From: Pseudomonadota bacterium
GTDB taxonomy: Bacteria; Pseudomonadota; Alphaproteobacteria; Rhizobiales; Devosiaceae
Assembly: GCA_023430705.1 (NCBI GenBank)
Contig: JAEYZJ010000265.1
Location: 1-22,939, forward strand
Reading direction: 5' to 3'
DNA length: 22,939 bases
In this document: positions 1 to 9,600 of the stretch, in pieces
How positions within the stretch are numbered: the stretch's first letter is position 1
Layout: each line of letters begins with the position of its first letter
The notes under the pieces: model-generated
Told to the model about the DNA's origin: nothing
The model's database searches: none
Seen by the model: only the letters and a program-made list of their open reading frames with translations
Made by a program: the position numbers and the translations under genes

Positions 1-593
1 TTTACGCGTTGACGACGCCGCTGCTGACCAAGTCCTCCGGCGAGAAGATGGGCAAGTCCGCCTCCGGCGCCGTCTGGCTCAACGGCGAGCTCTTCAGCCC
101 CTACGACTTCTGGCAGTACTTCCGGAATACCGAGGATGCCGACGTCGGCAAGTGGCTCAAGATCTTCACGCGCCTGCCGCTCGACGAGATCGCCAAGCTT
201 GAGGCGCTCGGCGGCTCGGAGCTCAACGAGGCCAAGAAGATCCTCGCCACCGAGGTCACCGCGATCGTGCACGGCCGCGAGGCCGCCGAGAAGTCTGCCG
301 CGACGGCGGCCGCGACGTTCGAAGCTGGCTTCATCGACCTGTCGCTGCCGACCACCGAAGTGGCAAAGGGTGAGCTTGCCGCCGGCCTCGGCCTGCTCAA
401 CGCACTCGTCACCGCAGGCCTTGCCGGCTCGAACGGCGAAGCCCGCCGTCACGTGCAGTCGGGCGCCGTCCGGGTCAACGACGAGATCGTCACCGACGAG
501 CGGGCCAGCCTCGGCACCGCGGCCCTGCTGCCCGAAGGCGTCATCAAGCTGTCGGTCGGCAAGAAGAAGCACGCGCTGCTGAAGCCGGTCTGA
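1..593 (+). CDS. tyrS: Tyrosyl-tRNA synthetase, C-terminal part (5' end outside window)
   Basis: Class I aminoacyl-tRNA synthetase that charges tRNA-Tyr in the cytoplasm. Only the last roughly 196 codons are present; the open frame runs off the left edge, with codons in phase from base 3. The visible start of the fragment carries the signature loop GEKMGKS, a KMSKS variant that binds ATP, followed by the family sequence AVWLN and the stretch SPYDFWQYFRN. The last 70 residues form an S4 RNA-binding domain (LNALVTAGLAGSNGEARRHV, then GAVRVND), which places tRNA-Tyr on the enzyme. The TTG at base 9 is not the true start, because conserved sequence continues upstream of it. The gene converges with the universal stress protein gene, and its stop codon lies inside a hairpin loop. 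Identification is secure from the motif order. Confidence 0.95.
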   Translation, partial: YALTTPLLTKSSGEKMGKSASGAVWLNGELFSPYDFWQYFRNTEDADVGKWLKIFTRLPLDEIAKLEALGGSELNEAKKILATEVTAIVHGREAAEKSAATAAATFEAGFIDLSLPTTEVAKGELAAGLGLLNALVTAGLAGSNGEARRHVQSGAVRVNDEIVTDERASLGTAALLPEGVIKLSVGKKKHALLKPV

Positions 594-604
594 GGACCGG
601 CTTC
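581..604 (+). terminator. Hairpin at the tyrS stop, terminator-like and possibly bidirectional
   Basis: A perfect 10-bp inverted repeat, gaagccggtc and gaccggcttc, encloses a 4-nt loop tgag that contains the tyrS stop codon TGA. The downstream sequence is pyrimidine-rich (cccctttccc) but lacks a real T run, so intrinsic termination would be weak. It lies between convergent genes and could end transcripts from both sides. Confidence 0.55.
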
Positions 605-636
605 ACGCCCCTTTCCCGCTCACAGGCTCCGCCGTG

Positions 637-1086
637 TCAGCGGGTCACCAGCACCGGGATGGTGGTGTGGGCCAGCACATTGCTGGTCTGGCTGCCGAGC
701 AGCAGCCGGCCGAGGCCGCGGCGGCCGTGCGACCCCATGACGATCAGATCGGCATCGATGCTGTTGGCCGTCGCGATGATGCCCTCGGCGGGAAAGCTGT
801 CGTTCACATAGGCGGTCTTGGCCTCGATGCCGGCTTCCTTGGCGGTTGCCACCGCGGTCGCCAGCAGCGACTTGGCAACTGCTTCCTGCGCTTCCATCAG
901 TTCCGGGATCGGATCGAAGGCCGTTCCGGCCACCGCGCCGTAGCCGCCGCCGACCAGTGCCGCCGGCTCGGTGACGGTGACGATGGTCACCTGCGAGCCC
1001 AGCGCCTTGGCAAGGCCGAGCGCATGGTCGAGGGCGCGCCCGGACATCTCCGAGCCGTCCGTCGCGACGAGAATCCGTTCGTACAT
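637..1086 (-). CDS. Universal stress protein, UspA family (149 aa)
   Basis: A single-domain cytoplasmic Usp fold protein of typical length (149 residues). It begins MYERILVATDGSE, the usual first strand with the nucleotide-contacting Asp. Near the C-terminus it carries the complete ATP-binding signature G-2x-G-9x-G-S (GSHG, then nine residues, then GS), so it belongs to the ATP-binding branch. The ATG is preceded by ACGGAGG at good spacing, which fixes the start. It lies 71 nt downstream of the AsmA-like gene on the same strand and could be cotranscribed with it. The family helps cells survive starvation and stress, but the individual role cannot be read from sequence. Confidence 0.93.
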   Translation of the reverse strand: MYERILVATDGSEMSGRALDHALGLAKALGSQVTIVTVTEPAALVGGGYGAVAGTAFDPIPELMEAQEAVAKSLLATAVATAKEAGIEAKTAYVNDSFPAEGIIATANSIDADLIVMGSHGRRGLGRLLLGSQTSNVLAHTTIPVLVTR

Positions 1087-1157
1087 TCAAATACCTCCGT
1101 ACGTGATGCGAAAATCGTAGGCTGCCGCGGCGGCGCGCGATTGATCGAGATCAACCG

Positions 1158-4100
1158 CTACTCGACGCGCGGGATTTCCTTGGCCCGGTACTCGAACATG
1201 CGCCGGAAGGCTCCCGGCACGAGCGCCGACATCGGGTTGATCTTGAACTGCGGGTTGTCGAGCGGCCCCTGCACGGCGAAGGTCACGCCGTAGAGGCCCT
1301 CGCCGTCGCGGCCAGCCAGCGGGCCGAGAAGCTTGGCAAAGGCATTGTTGAGGCCGAAGAGCGGGACATAGGTCCCCGTCAGGTCGAACTGCCGCCGGTC
1401 GGTATAGATGAAGCCCCGCGCCGTCCCGCCCACGGTCGAGCCGGCGAGCACGGCATCGGTCAGCTCGACCCGGTCCTTGCGCCGGATGAAGTCAGCCTCG
1501 GCGCTCTTGAATTCGAGCTTGTTCGACCGCGCGATCATCTGCCTCGACTCCGAGTGGTTGCCGAGGATCTGGGCGACGTTGCCCTCGTTGACGAACGCGA
1601 AGTTGCGCAGGTTGAAGGTGCCCTGGTCGACCTTGCGCTGATCGATCGTCTGGACCACCAGGCTGCCCTGCCCGCCCTCCATGTTCGGATAGACGTTCAT
1701 CAGCCGCAGCAGCGTGCCCAGGTCGTTGAACGCCACCGACATGACCTTGCCGTCGGGCGTCTGGTTGGTGGTGACCGAGACATTTCGATCGCCGCCGAGA
1801 TTGGCCTGCAGGTTGACCCTCTGCAGGTCGTCGCCGCGCAGCACCAGGTCGAGGTTCACGTTGTAGGCGGTGGTCTTGTAGAACCCGAGCGCCCGCTTGA
1901 GCTCGAGGTCGACGGCTATGGTCTGGTCCGTCGCGGTCGCCTGCGGGCCGCCGGTCGAATCGCCCGAGAGGCTGAAGAAGCGCTGCAGCATCGGCTTCAT
2001 GTCGAGCTGCTCGCCCCGCAGCCGGACCTGGTAGCCGTTGCGGATCGGGGTCAGCGAGATCTGCGCCGAGTCGCCGGGGCTGAGGGCAAAGTCGGTGAAC
2101 TCGGCCGATTGCAGCCCGTCCGTGGTGTCGAAACCGAGGCTGCCCTCGAGCTTCACGTCGCCAAAGCCGACCTTGAGGGCGCTGATGTCGACCACCTCCC
2201 CGGTCATCTTGACCACGGCCTCGGCCCCGCCGGCGGTGCCCGCCGCCTTCCTGATGCCGAGGTCCCTGATGTCGAGCGAGGCCTCCGAGAGGTCTGCCGT
2301 CACCTGCATGCTGCCATCGGCCAGTGGCCGGGCGGAGACGGTCAGCGGTCCGTCGAGGAAAGCCGACGTATCGACGCCGAACTTCTCGAAGGCATCGGAA
2401 TCGAGCTTGGCCGTGACCACCACGTCGGGATTGGCGGGGTCGAGCCGCCCCATCGCCGTCAACTGGGTCGGCACGCCGTCGATCTCGGCGTCGCCGCCGA
2501 TGTTGAAGCCGGCCTGGGTGACGCGGAACGAGACGTTCCCCTCGCCGAAGGTGTGGCCCTCGACCGGCGAGGTCAGGCCCAGGTCCTGCATGGTGCCGTT
2601 GATGACGTAGTCCATGCTCCGCGGCTGGTTGGTCGCCTTGTCCGTGACGATGGTGGCAACCAGGCCGAGCGAGACCTGCCCCTCGACAGCGTCGAGGCTG
2701 ACCGGCAGCGTCGCCTGCTTCAGCGCGTCCGGCTGGTGTTCCCTCGCCCAGGCGATGAGCGCCGGGATGCCGCCCGAAAGGTCGCCCGAGATCTCGTACA
2801 CCGCCTCGGTGTCGCTGTTGGAGCCGATGATGAAGCCGGCATTGGCAATCGAGATGTTTCCCTTGGGTGTCGGAATGGTCGCGCCGTCGCCGGAGATTTC
2901 GACGTCGGTGTCGTGCAGGCGGAGCTTCATCTCGCCTTCGATGGTGACCGGTTCCATCGTCTCGAGCGCCTTGATCTGCACTCCGACGCCGACGATGTCG
3001 ATCGCCATCGCGTTCTTGGGCAGGGGCTTGTCCTCGCCGGGCTCCCCGATCGAGCCGATCGGGAAGGCGTAGCGCATCGTGGACTTCTTGATGCGTCCGC
3101 CGACCACGTTCTTGACGAACCAGTCCCGCGACTCCTTGGCGAGGAACGCCGGCCACAGCCGCTTCAGGTCGTCGGCCGAGAGGCCGTCGCCGGCAATGTC
3201 CATCTCGAAGCCGGTCCCGCGGCGCACCATGTCGATGCGGCCGGTCGAAACGAGCACCGCCCCGTCCGCCTTCTTGGCCTCGAACTGGTCGATGCCCGTC
3301 GCCCCGTAGAGCGGGGCCGACCAGCCCTGCAGGGTCACCTCGCTGAAGGGCTGTTCCGGCGGGCCCTCCTCGTCCTGGATCGAGACATCGCGCGCGGCCA
3401 TCTTGATGCCGACGATCGGGCCGTAGAGCGGATCGAGCCCGAGCTTGAACACGCCGCTGACATAGCCGGTGCTGCCGGCGATGCTCACCTGCGTCTCGCC
3501 CATCGTGAACTGGCCGATCGCGGGATCCCAGAGGACCTCGGCGATGGAGGTGGCGATGGGGAAATACTGGCCGTTCGCCTTCACGTCCATGCCGGTCAGG
3601 TCGATATGGAACCGGCCGTCCGTCACCTTGCTCTGCGGCGTGAAGCCGACGTCGATCGAAACCGAAGCGGTCCCCACCACGCCGATCGGCTGCTCCTGCT
3701 CGCCGACGAACGGGGCGAAGGCGCCGGGATCGAGGTTGGTGATCGACATCTTCATGCGGGCGTTACCGCCGTCGGCCTCGACCCACTCGAGGATGCCGTT
3801 CATCACCGAGCCGCCGATCTCGGCCGAAAAACGTCCCGAGGCGGACCTGGCGTCCCGGCTGGGGGCGATATCGAGCTCGATATTGGTGAAGTAGCGCAGG
3901 ATGCCGTAGAGCGCGTCGTTCATGTCGAGCTTGCCGCGGCGCACGATGAGCCGCGAGAAGTTGCCCTGCTTGGCCTGCTCGACGATGCCGGCGATACCCG
4001 AGGCCGCGGCCTCGAGGTTATAGACCAGCCAGTCGTTGTCGGAGCGGATGCCGAGGCTGTTTTCGGGTACGTCGCCCTTCACGTCGAGGCCGTCCGCCGA

Positions 4101-4616
4101 CAGGTTTACCTGCGGGAACGAGTTCTGGCCCTCGATGATGCGGACCGTGCGCTCGCCATTGGGCTCGTCGACGTACTCGAAGCGCGCCAGCCGCGGCCCG
4201 AAAAGGTCCTGGTTCACCTGCAGGTGCGGGCCCACCACCGTCACCGTAGCACCCGGCTGGCCGACCAGCATGCGGATCGGCGAGAAGCCGACCTCGAGGG
4301 CTTCCATGCTCACCGCGCCGCCGCTCTTGAGGTCGGTGTAGGTCACCGGGGTGAACTGGATCACCGGCCAGACGAAGCCTTCGAGCGCCAGCGCCATGTC
4401 CCCCAGTTCCAGCTGGCTCCCCTCGGGCATCGAGGACAGCACCGCGTTGCGGACCTGGGCGCTGACAAACGGCAGCGGGATCGGGGTGACGATGAGGACG
4501 GCGTAGAGAGCGACGAGCAGCACCACAGGCGCGGCAACAGCCGCTGCCGCTATCCTGCCCAGAATGCGCCATGCCGAGCGCTTGCGGAGGGTGCCAGGAG
4601 CTGGAGTAGGTTTCAC
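1158..4616 (-). CDS. AsmA/YhdP-like (DUF3971-type) envelope protein, 1152 aa
   Basis: A large inner-membrane-anchored protein with a short basic N-terminus and one hydrophobic helix at about residues 18-45. About 1,100 periplasmic residues follow, rich in beta-strand patterns. The last 150 residues (a QTIDQRKVDQGTF region, then AEADFIRRKDRVEL and GPLDNPQFKINPMS) match the AsmA-like C-terminal region of the YhdP/TamB group. Known members form long hydrophobic grooves that carry phospholipid between inner and outer membranes; that role is inferred here by family. The start is a GTG at 4616, just before the basic and hydrophobic segment, with a modest GGAA ribosome site. The gene diverges from the peroxiredoxin and is followed by the stress protein gene. 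The antisense frame is long and open only because of the GC bias. Confidence 0.85.
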   Translation of the reverse strand: MKPTPAPGTLRKRSAWRILGRIAAAAVAAPVVLLVALYAVLIVTPIPLPFVSAQVRNAVLSSMPEGSQLELGDMALALEGFVWPVIQFTPVTYTDLKSGGAVSMEALEVGFSPIRMLVGQPGATVTVVGPHLQVNQDLFGPRLARFEYVDEPNGERTVRIIEGQNSFPQVNLSADGLDVKGDVPENSLGIRSDNDWLVYNLEAAASGIAGIVEQAKQGNFSRLIVRRGKLDMNDALYGILRYFTNIELDIAPSRDARSASGRFSAEIGGSVMNGILEWVEADGGNARMKMSITNLDPGAFAPFVGEQEQPIGVVGTASVSIDVGFTPQSKVTDGRFHIDLTGMDVKANGQYFPIATSIAEVLWDPAIGQFTMGETQVSIAGSTGYVSGVFKLGLDPLYGPIVGIKMAARDVSIQDEEGPPEQPFSEVTLQGWSAPLYGATGIDQFEAKKADGAVLVSTGRIDMVRRGTGFEMDIAGDGLSADDLKRLWPAFLAKESRDWFVKNVVGGRIKKSTMRYAFPIGSIGEPGEDKPLPKNAMAIDIVGVGVQIKALETMEPVTIEGEMKLRLHDTDVEISGDGATIPTPKGNISIANAGFIIGSNSDTEAVYEISGDLSGGIPALIAWAREHQPDALKQATLPVSLDAVEGQVSLGLVATIVTDKATNQPRSMDYVINGTMQDLGLTSPVEGHTFGEGNVSFRVTQAGFNIGGDAEIDGVPTQLTAMGRLDPANPDVVVTAKLDSDAFEKFGVDTSAFLDGPLTVSARPLADGSMQVTADLSEASLDIRDLGIRKAAGTAGGAEAVVKMTGEVVDISALKVGFGDVKLEGSLGFDTTDGLQSAEFTDFALSPGDSAQISLTPIRNGYQVRLRGEQLDMKPMLQRFFSLSGDSTGGPQATATDQTIAVDLELKRALGFYKTTAYNVNLDLVLRGDDLQRVNLQANLGGDRNVSVTTNQTPDGKVMSVAFNDLGTLLRLMNVYPNMEGGQGSLVVQTIDQRKVDQGTFNLRNFAFVNEGNVAQILGNHSESRQMIARSNKLEFKSAEADFIRRKDRVELTDAVLAGSTVGGTARGFIYTDRRQFDLTGTYVPLFGLNNAFAKLLGPLAGRDGEGLYGVTFAVQGPLDNPQFKINPMSALVPGAFRRMFEYRAKEIPRVE

Positions 4617-4771
4617 TGCTTTCCGACTTGAGGCTGCTCGCTTTGTCGCCCTATCCTAGAATCAAAGTCGAGCAGACGTTCACTGCCCGATGATACCGGC
4701 TGCAATATGGCACTAACACCCCTTGGCGGCGCTGTTTTCCGGCGTTTCCACGGCATGGGCTCGATCTGCTG

Positions 4772-5254
4772 ATGGCACTTGTTACCGTGGGGGCAGCCGC
4801 CCCCGACTTCGAACTGCCCACCGATGCGAACGAGACGTTCCGCCTTTCGGACCATCTCGGCCATCCCGTCGTCCTCTATTTCTACCCCCAGGACGACACC
4901 GAGGGATGCACGCTCGAGAATATCGAGTTCACCGACCAGTTGCCCGCGTTCAGGGCGCTGGGCGCGGTGGTCGTGGGTATCTCCCCCGACACCGTCGAGC
5001 AGCACTGCTCGTTCCGCGACAAGTTCAGCCTGGGCGTGCCGCTCGCCGCCGACCCGGAGCGCAAGGCCATCGAGGCCTATGGCGTGTGGCAGCTCAAGAA
5101 GATGTTCGGCGTCGAGTTCATGGGCGTGAAGCGTGTCACCTTCCTCATCGGTCCAGACGGCCGGGTCGCCGGGGTGTTCCACGCCACGCGCATCAAGGGG
5201 CACGCCGAGAAGGTGCTGGCCGCGACGCGCGAGCTGGCCGCACGCGCCGCCTGA
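4772..5254 (+). CDS. bcp: Thiol peroxidase, Bcp/PrxQ-type peroxiredoxin (160 aa)
   Basis: A thioredoxin-fold peroxidase that reduces H2O2 and alkyl hydroperoxides. The peroxidatic cysteine is C46 in YFYPQDDTEGCT, which matches the family active-site loop with conserved Pro39 and Thr43. Residue 51, where E. coli Bcp has its resolving cysteine, is Ile here. The only other cysteine is C79 in EQHCSF, in the following helix, roughly where Xylella-type PrxQ carries its resolver. The enzyme may therefore be an atypical 2-Cys form using C46-C79, or a 1-Cys form. The ATG at 4772 has no clear Shine-Dalgarno sequence, but the protein start fits the family. A strong terminator follows directly. Confidence 0.92.
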   Translation: MALVTVGAAAPDFELPTDANETFRLSDHLGHPVVLYFYPQDDTEGCTLENIEFTDQLPAFRALGAVVVGISPDTVEQHCSFRDKFSLGVPLAADPERKAIEAYGVWQLKKMFGVEFMGVKRVTFLIGPDGRVAGVFHATRIKGHAEKVLAATRELAARAA

Positions 5255-5269
5255 GCCCGCGGTCGGCGT

Positions 5270-5306
5270 GCAAAAAGCCCCATGCCTCCGGGCTTTTTGC
5301 GTTTGT
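5270..5306 (+). terminator. Rho-independent terminator after the peroxiredoxin gene
   Basis: An 11-bp perfect stem (gcaaaaagccc and gggctttttgc) with a 9-nt loop, starting 16 nt after the peroxiredoxin stop and running into gtttgtt. The A run on one arm and T run on the other would also let it act on the opposite strand. Confidence 0.85.
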
Positions 5307-5326
5307 TAACCTTAACGGACCATGAT

Positions 5327-5349
5327 CGGACGCAGTTCAGTTGCGTCCG
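5327..5349 (+). promoter_or_regulatory. Leader hairpin before the M23 peptidase gene
   Basis: An 8-bp inverted repeat (cggacgca and tgcgtccg) with a 7-nt loop. Its right arm ends on the first G of the GGAG ribosome site (5349-5352) for the GTG at 5360. In RNA it could limit ribosome access. No experimental basis. Confidence 0.4.
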
Positions 5350-5359
5350 GAGTCGCGGT

Positions 5360-6538
5360 GTGCGTCCCCCATCGGCAAAGGTCCAGAAGGTCTTCAGTGC
5401 CGCGCCTGCGAAGGCGCCGAAACGGAGTGGCGGCATCCGTCCTGCCCTCTTTTACGGCCTGTTCGCGGTCCTGCTCGGCACCAATGTGCTGACGGCCGTG
5501 GGCCTGCTGATGGCGCCCGACATCGCTGCGCTCCTCTCCGGCCAGAACGAGCAGGTGGTTGCCGCCTACGAGGACCGGATCGCGCAGCTGCGCGTCGAGG
5601 TCGACCGCCTGCACTCGCGCCAGTTCGCCCAGACCGGCGACATCAACCTTCAGTTGCAGGAGCTGACCCAGCAGCAGGAGGTGCTGCTCGAACAGCACCA
5701 GCTGGTCAGGCAACTGGCCCAGAAGGCCGCCGAGCTCGGCATCGACACCAGCACTGTGGCTGCCGGCAACGACGAGGACATCCCCGTGGCGCCCCTGGGC
5801 GCGGTCGCTCCATCCGGCGCGGCCGCCGATGACCTCGCGGCGGTCAGCCAGTCCATGGCCGAGATGATGGTCGACGGCAGCCTCGCCCTCGCCGCCCTGT
5901 CGGAATCGGCGACGGCGTCGACCAACGTCATCCTCGACGCCCTCAGGGGCATCGGCATCCGCCCCAGCATGCCCGACGACCCGTCGGGGGGCGTCGGCGG
6001 GCCGCTGCTGCCGCCGGCCACCGACGCGCTCGATTCGACCGGCATCGTCGATGACGCCAACGAAGCCTACCTCGCGCTCAGCCGGTTCAAGGCGGCGCGC
6101 AGCGCGATCGGCCTCGCGCCGGTGCACAAGCCGATGGGCGAGCTGCCGCGCGTCAGCTCCACCTTCGGCAACCGCAAGGACCCCATCACCGGCGGCCGCG
6201 CCTTCCATTCGGGCATGGATTTTCCGGCGCCACGGGGCACCACCGTGCTCAGCGCCGGCTACGGCAAGGTGACGTTCGTGGGCGAGAGGTCCGGCTACGG
6301 CAACCTCGTCGAGATCACCCACAGCACCGGCATCGTCACCCGCTACGGGCACCTCAGCGCCTTCCTCGTGAAGCAGGGCCAGGTCGTCGAAACCGGCACG
6401 CCCGTGGCCCGGGTGGGCTCGACGGGGCGCTCGACCGGCCCGCACCTGCACTTCGAGGTCCGGCTCGGGGACGTGGCGGTCGATCCGGGAAAGTACTTGG
6501 CTGTGGGTAAGCGACTCGCTCGCTTCCTCGGCGCATAA
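5360..6538 (+). CDS. Membrane-anchored M23 (LytM) family metallopeptidase, 392 aa
   Basis: A likely inner-membrane-anchored periplasmic protein acting on peptidoglycan. In order: a basic N-terminus, a transmembrane helix at about residues 29-53, a coiled coil at about 64-126, a low-complexity linker, and an M23 domain from about 265. The zinc-site motifs are complete: HSGMD (H283, D287), YGHLS (H331) and HLHFE (H362, H364). An active endopeptidase is therefore expected, rather than a degenerate activator of the EnvC kind. I chose the GTG at 5360 because GGAG lies 7 nt upstream; an ATG at 5282 in the same frame sits inside the preceding terminator loop and would put charged and odd residues first. 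The neighbours give no further clue. It probably has its own promoter after the peroxiredoxin terminator. Confidence 0.88.
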   Translation: MRPPSAKVQKVFSAAPAKAPKRSGGIRPALFYGLFAVLLGTNVLTAVGLLMAPDIAALLSGQNEQVVAAYEDRIAQLRVEVDRLHSRQFAQTGDINLQLQELTQQQEVLLEQHQLVRQLAQKAAELGIDTSTVAAGNDEDIPVAPLGAVAPSGAAADDLAAVSQSMAEMMVDGSLALAALSESATASTNVILDALRGIGIRPSMPDDPSGGVGGPLLPPATDALDSTGIVDDANEAYLALSRFKAARSAIGLAPVHKPMGELPRVSSTFGNRKDPITGGRAFHSGMDFPAPRGTTVLSAGYGKVTFVGERSGYGNLVEITHSTGIVTRYGHLSAFLVKQGQVVETGTPVARVGSTGRSTGPHLHFEVRLGDVAVDPGKYLAVGKRLARFLGA

Positions 6539-6644
6539 GCTTCGTGCAAGTAGGCAACGTTCAGCTCAATTCAGCCATGCACGGCGCCAAACGGCGATAG
6601 TTGCTCTGGTTTTCCATTTATTCCGGGTCTAGGGTCCGTCGGCT

Positions 6645-9600
6645 ATGCTCATGACTTCGGACATTCCGACGATGCTGCGGCTCCACCGGGCTATGTTTCT
6701 CGCCCGCGAGATCGACCGCGTCGAGCAGGACCTCGTCAAACAAGGCCTTGCGCATTTCCATGTATCGGGTGCCGGACACGAGTCGACGGCCCTGATCGCA
6801 GACTATCTCGGCCACCAGGACTGGCTGCACCTCCACTATCGCGACAAGGCTCTGCTTGTTGCACGCGGCATGCCGGTGCTCGAATTCTTCTCGAGCCTTC
6901 TCGCGACCGGCAACTCCCATTCCTCCGGCCGGCAGATGAGCGCGCATTACTCGGCGCGCAACCTCAACGTCGCCTCGATGGTCGGCCCGGTGGGCAACAA
7001 TGCCCTGCACGCGGTGGGCAACGCCCAGGCGGTGAAGACTCATCCCGACGCGCCCGTGGTCATCTGCTGCGTCGGCGACGGCACGACCCAGCAGGGCGAG
7101 TTCCTCGAAGCGGTGGCCGAGGCCGTGCGGACCGAGGCCCCGGTGGTGTTCGTGATCCAGGACAACGACTGGGCCATCTCGACCAGGACGCCGGGCCAGA
7201 CCTTCTTCGACCTGCCGACGGGGCCCGCCGACAGCTTCCTCGGCCTGCCCATCCGCCGCGTCGACGGCGTCGATCTCGCCGCGACCCGGGCCGTATTCGA
7301 GGCCGCGGTCACGCACACGCGGACGACCCGCGGCCCGGCCATCGTCCTGATGGATCTCGAGCGCCTCTCCGACCACACCAATGCCGACGACCAGGCACTC
7401 TATCGCGGTGCCGACGAGCTCCGGGCCGGCAGGAGCCGCGACCCGCTGGAGGCCATCCGGCAGTCGCTGCGCGAGTCGCAGATGGGCGATGCGGCTCTGG
7501 CCCAGCTCGAGACAGCATTGATCGCCGAAGTGGCGGAAGCGACCGCCGAAGCGCGCGCCGAAGCCGCTCCCAGGGCAGCCGGCACTGCGAAAGCCCCCTA
7601 TCCCGCCGGCTTCGCGCAAGCCCGCGAATATCGCGGCGACAGCCAGGCTCCGACCCTCACCATGCGCGAGGCGCTGAACCGGGTGTTGCGGGAGCAGCTT
7701 GCCGCTAGTGCCGATGTCCACCTTCTCGGGCAGGACATCGAGGACCCCAAGGGTGACGTCTTCGGCGTCACCAAGGGCCTCTCCACCGCCTTCCCCGGCC
7801 GCGTCCGCAACGCGCCGCTCTCCGAGTCGACGATCGTCGGCACCTCCATCGGGCGCGCGCTCACCGGCCAGCGGCCGGTCGCCTTCCTGCAGTTCGCCGA
7901 CTTCCTGCCGCTCGCCTTCAACCAGATCATCTCAGAGCTCGGCTCGATGTACTGGCGCACGGACGGTGCCTGGCAGGCGCCGGTGATCCTGATGGTGAGC
8001 TGCGGTGGCTACAAGGCCGGGCTTGGCCCGTTCCATGCGCAGACGCTCGAATCGGTGCTCGCGCATGTGCCTGGCATCGACGTGGTGATGCCGTCGAGTG
8101 CAGGCGATGCCGCCGGCCTCCTCAACGCCGCCTTCCAGAGTGTCCGGCCGACCGTCTTCCTCTACCCCAAGAGCGCGCTGAACCTGTCGGATCGGCGCAC
8201 TTCGGAGGATACCGCGAAGCACTTCGTGCTGCCCGGCCGCGCCCGCCCGGTGCGCAGCGGCAACGACCTGACGCTCGTCACCTGGGGCAATCCGCTGGCG
8301 CAGTCGCTGCTGGCTGCCGAAACGCTCTCCGGCGCCGGGGCGGAGGTCGACCTCATCGACCTGCGCACGATTTCGCCGTGGGACGAGGACGCGGTGCTGC
8401 GCTCGGTGCGCCGTACCCGGCGGCTCCTGGTGGTCCACGAGGACAACCACACGGCCGGTTTCGGTGCCGAGGTGATGGCGACCGTGATGGAGAAGGCCGG
8501 CACGCCGGTCACGGCGCGGCGCGTTACCCGCGACGACATCCACGTCCCGTTCCAGTTCGAGCGCCAGATCGAGGCCCTGCCCTCCTATCGGCGCATCATG
8601 GAAGCGGCTGCGGCCCTCCTCGATTTCGACCTCGAGTGGGAGGCGCCGAAGGCCGAGACCGGTCCGGCGGCCATCGCGGCCATCGGCTCCGGCCCCGCCG
8701 ACGACGAAGTCGAGGTGGTCGAGCTCCTGGTCAAGCCGGGCGACAGCATCAAGACGGGTGACCTCGTCGCCGTCGTCGAGGCGACCAAGGCCGCGGTCGA
8801 CGTGCAGGCGACCGTCTCGGGCAAGGTGCTGGCGGTCCCCGTGGCCGTCAGGGACAAGGTCGCGGTCGGTGCGCCGCTCCTCTTCGTCGAGGCCGATGCG
8901 GGCGCGGCGGCGCGCCAGACGACTGTGACGGCCGAACGGATCGACAAGGCCATCCTCAAGCGCCGTGCTGCTCCGCTGGCCGCTCCGGTCACCGTCGGAC
9001 GGGCCCAGGTGGCGGTCGGCGTGGCCGGCATTGCCGGCGTGACGGGAGGCCGCAAGGTCCACAACAGCGACCTGCGCGGCAACTGGCAGACGCGCGACGC
9101 CGCCGACATCGTCAAGCTCACCGGCATCGAGAGCCGGCGCTGGGTGCAACCGGGCGAGACGGTCCTCTCGCTCGCCAGCGCCGCGACGGAAAAGCTGCTG
9201 GCCGAGCAGCACCTCGGCATCGACGACATCGACCTTGTGATCGCCACCACCGGCACGCCCGACGTCATCACGCCGTCGCTCGCCTGCCGCGTCGCCGACT
9301 CGGTGGCGCGGGGCGGGCGGGCCAACCTGCCGGCCTACGACATCAACGCCGCCTGCTCGGGCTACCTCTACGCCCTGGCGCAGGCGCGCGATTTCGTCGG
9401 CAACAACCCGGCCGCGCGCGTCCTCGTCGTCACCTCCGAAGTGCTCTCGCCCTTGCTGGACCAGAACGACTTCAATACCGCCGTGCTGTTCGCCGATGCG
9501 GCGACCGCTTCGCTGGTGCAGGGTCGCGACCACGAGCAGGCCCCGCTCTTCACGTTCGCGCAGCCGACCATTGCCGGCGCTCCGGAATCCGGCGAGCTGC

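Noticed and set aside
1554..4631. Open plus-strand frame of 1025 codons opposite the AsmA-like gene
   Set aside because: It has no domain sense, is rich in Arg, His, Val and Asp as expected of GC-biased antisense, and the opposite strand has a signal anchor and family motifs.
4617..4771. Divergent promoter region between AsmA-like and peroxiredoxin genes
   Set aside because: A promoter must be here, but I could not pick out convincing -35/-10 boxes or an operator.
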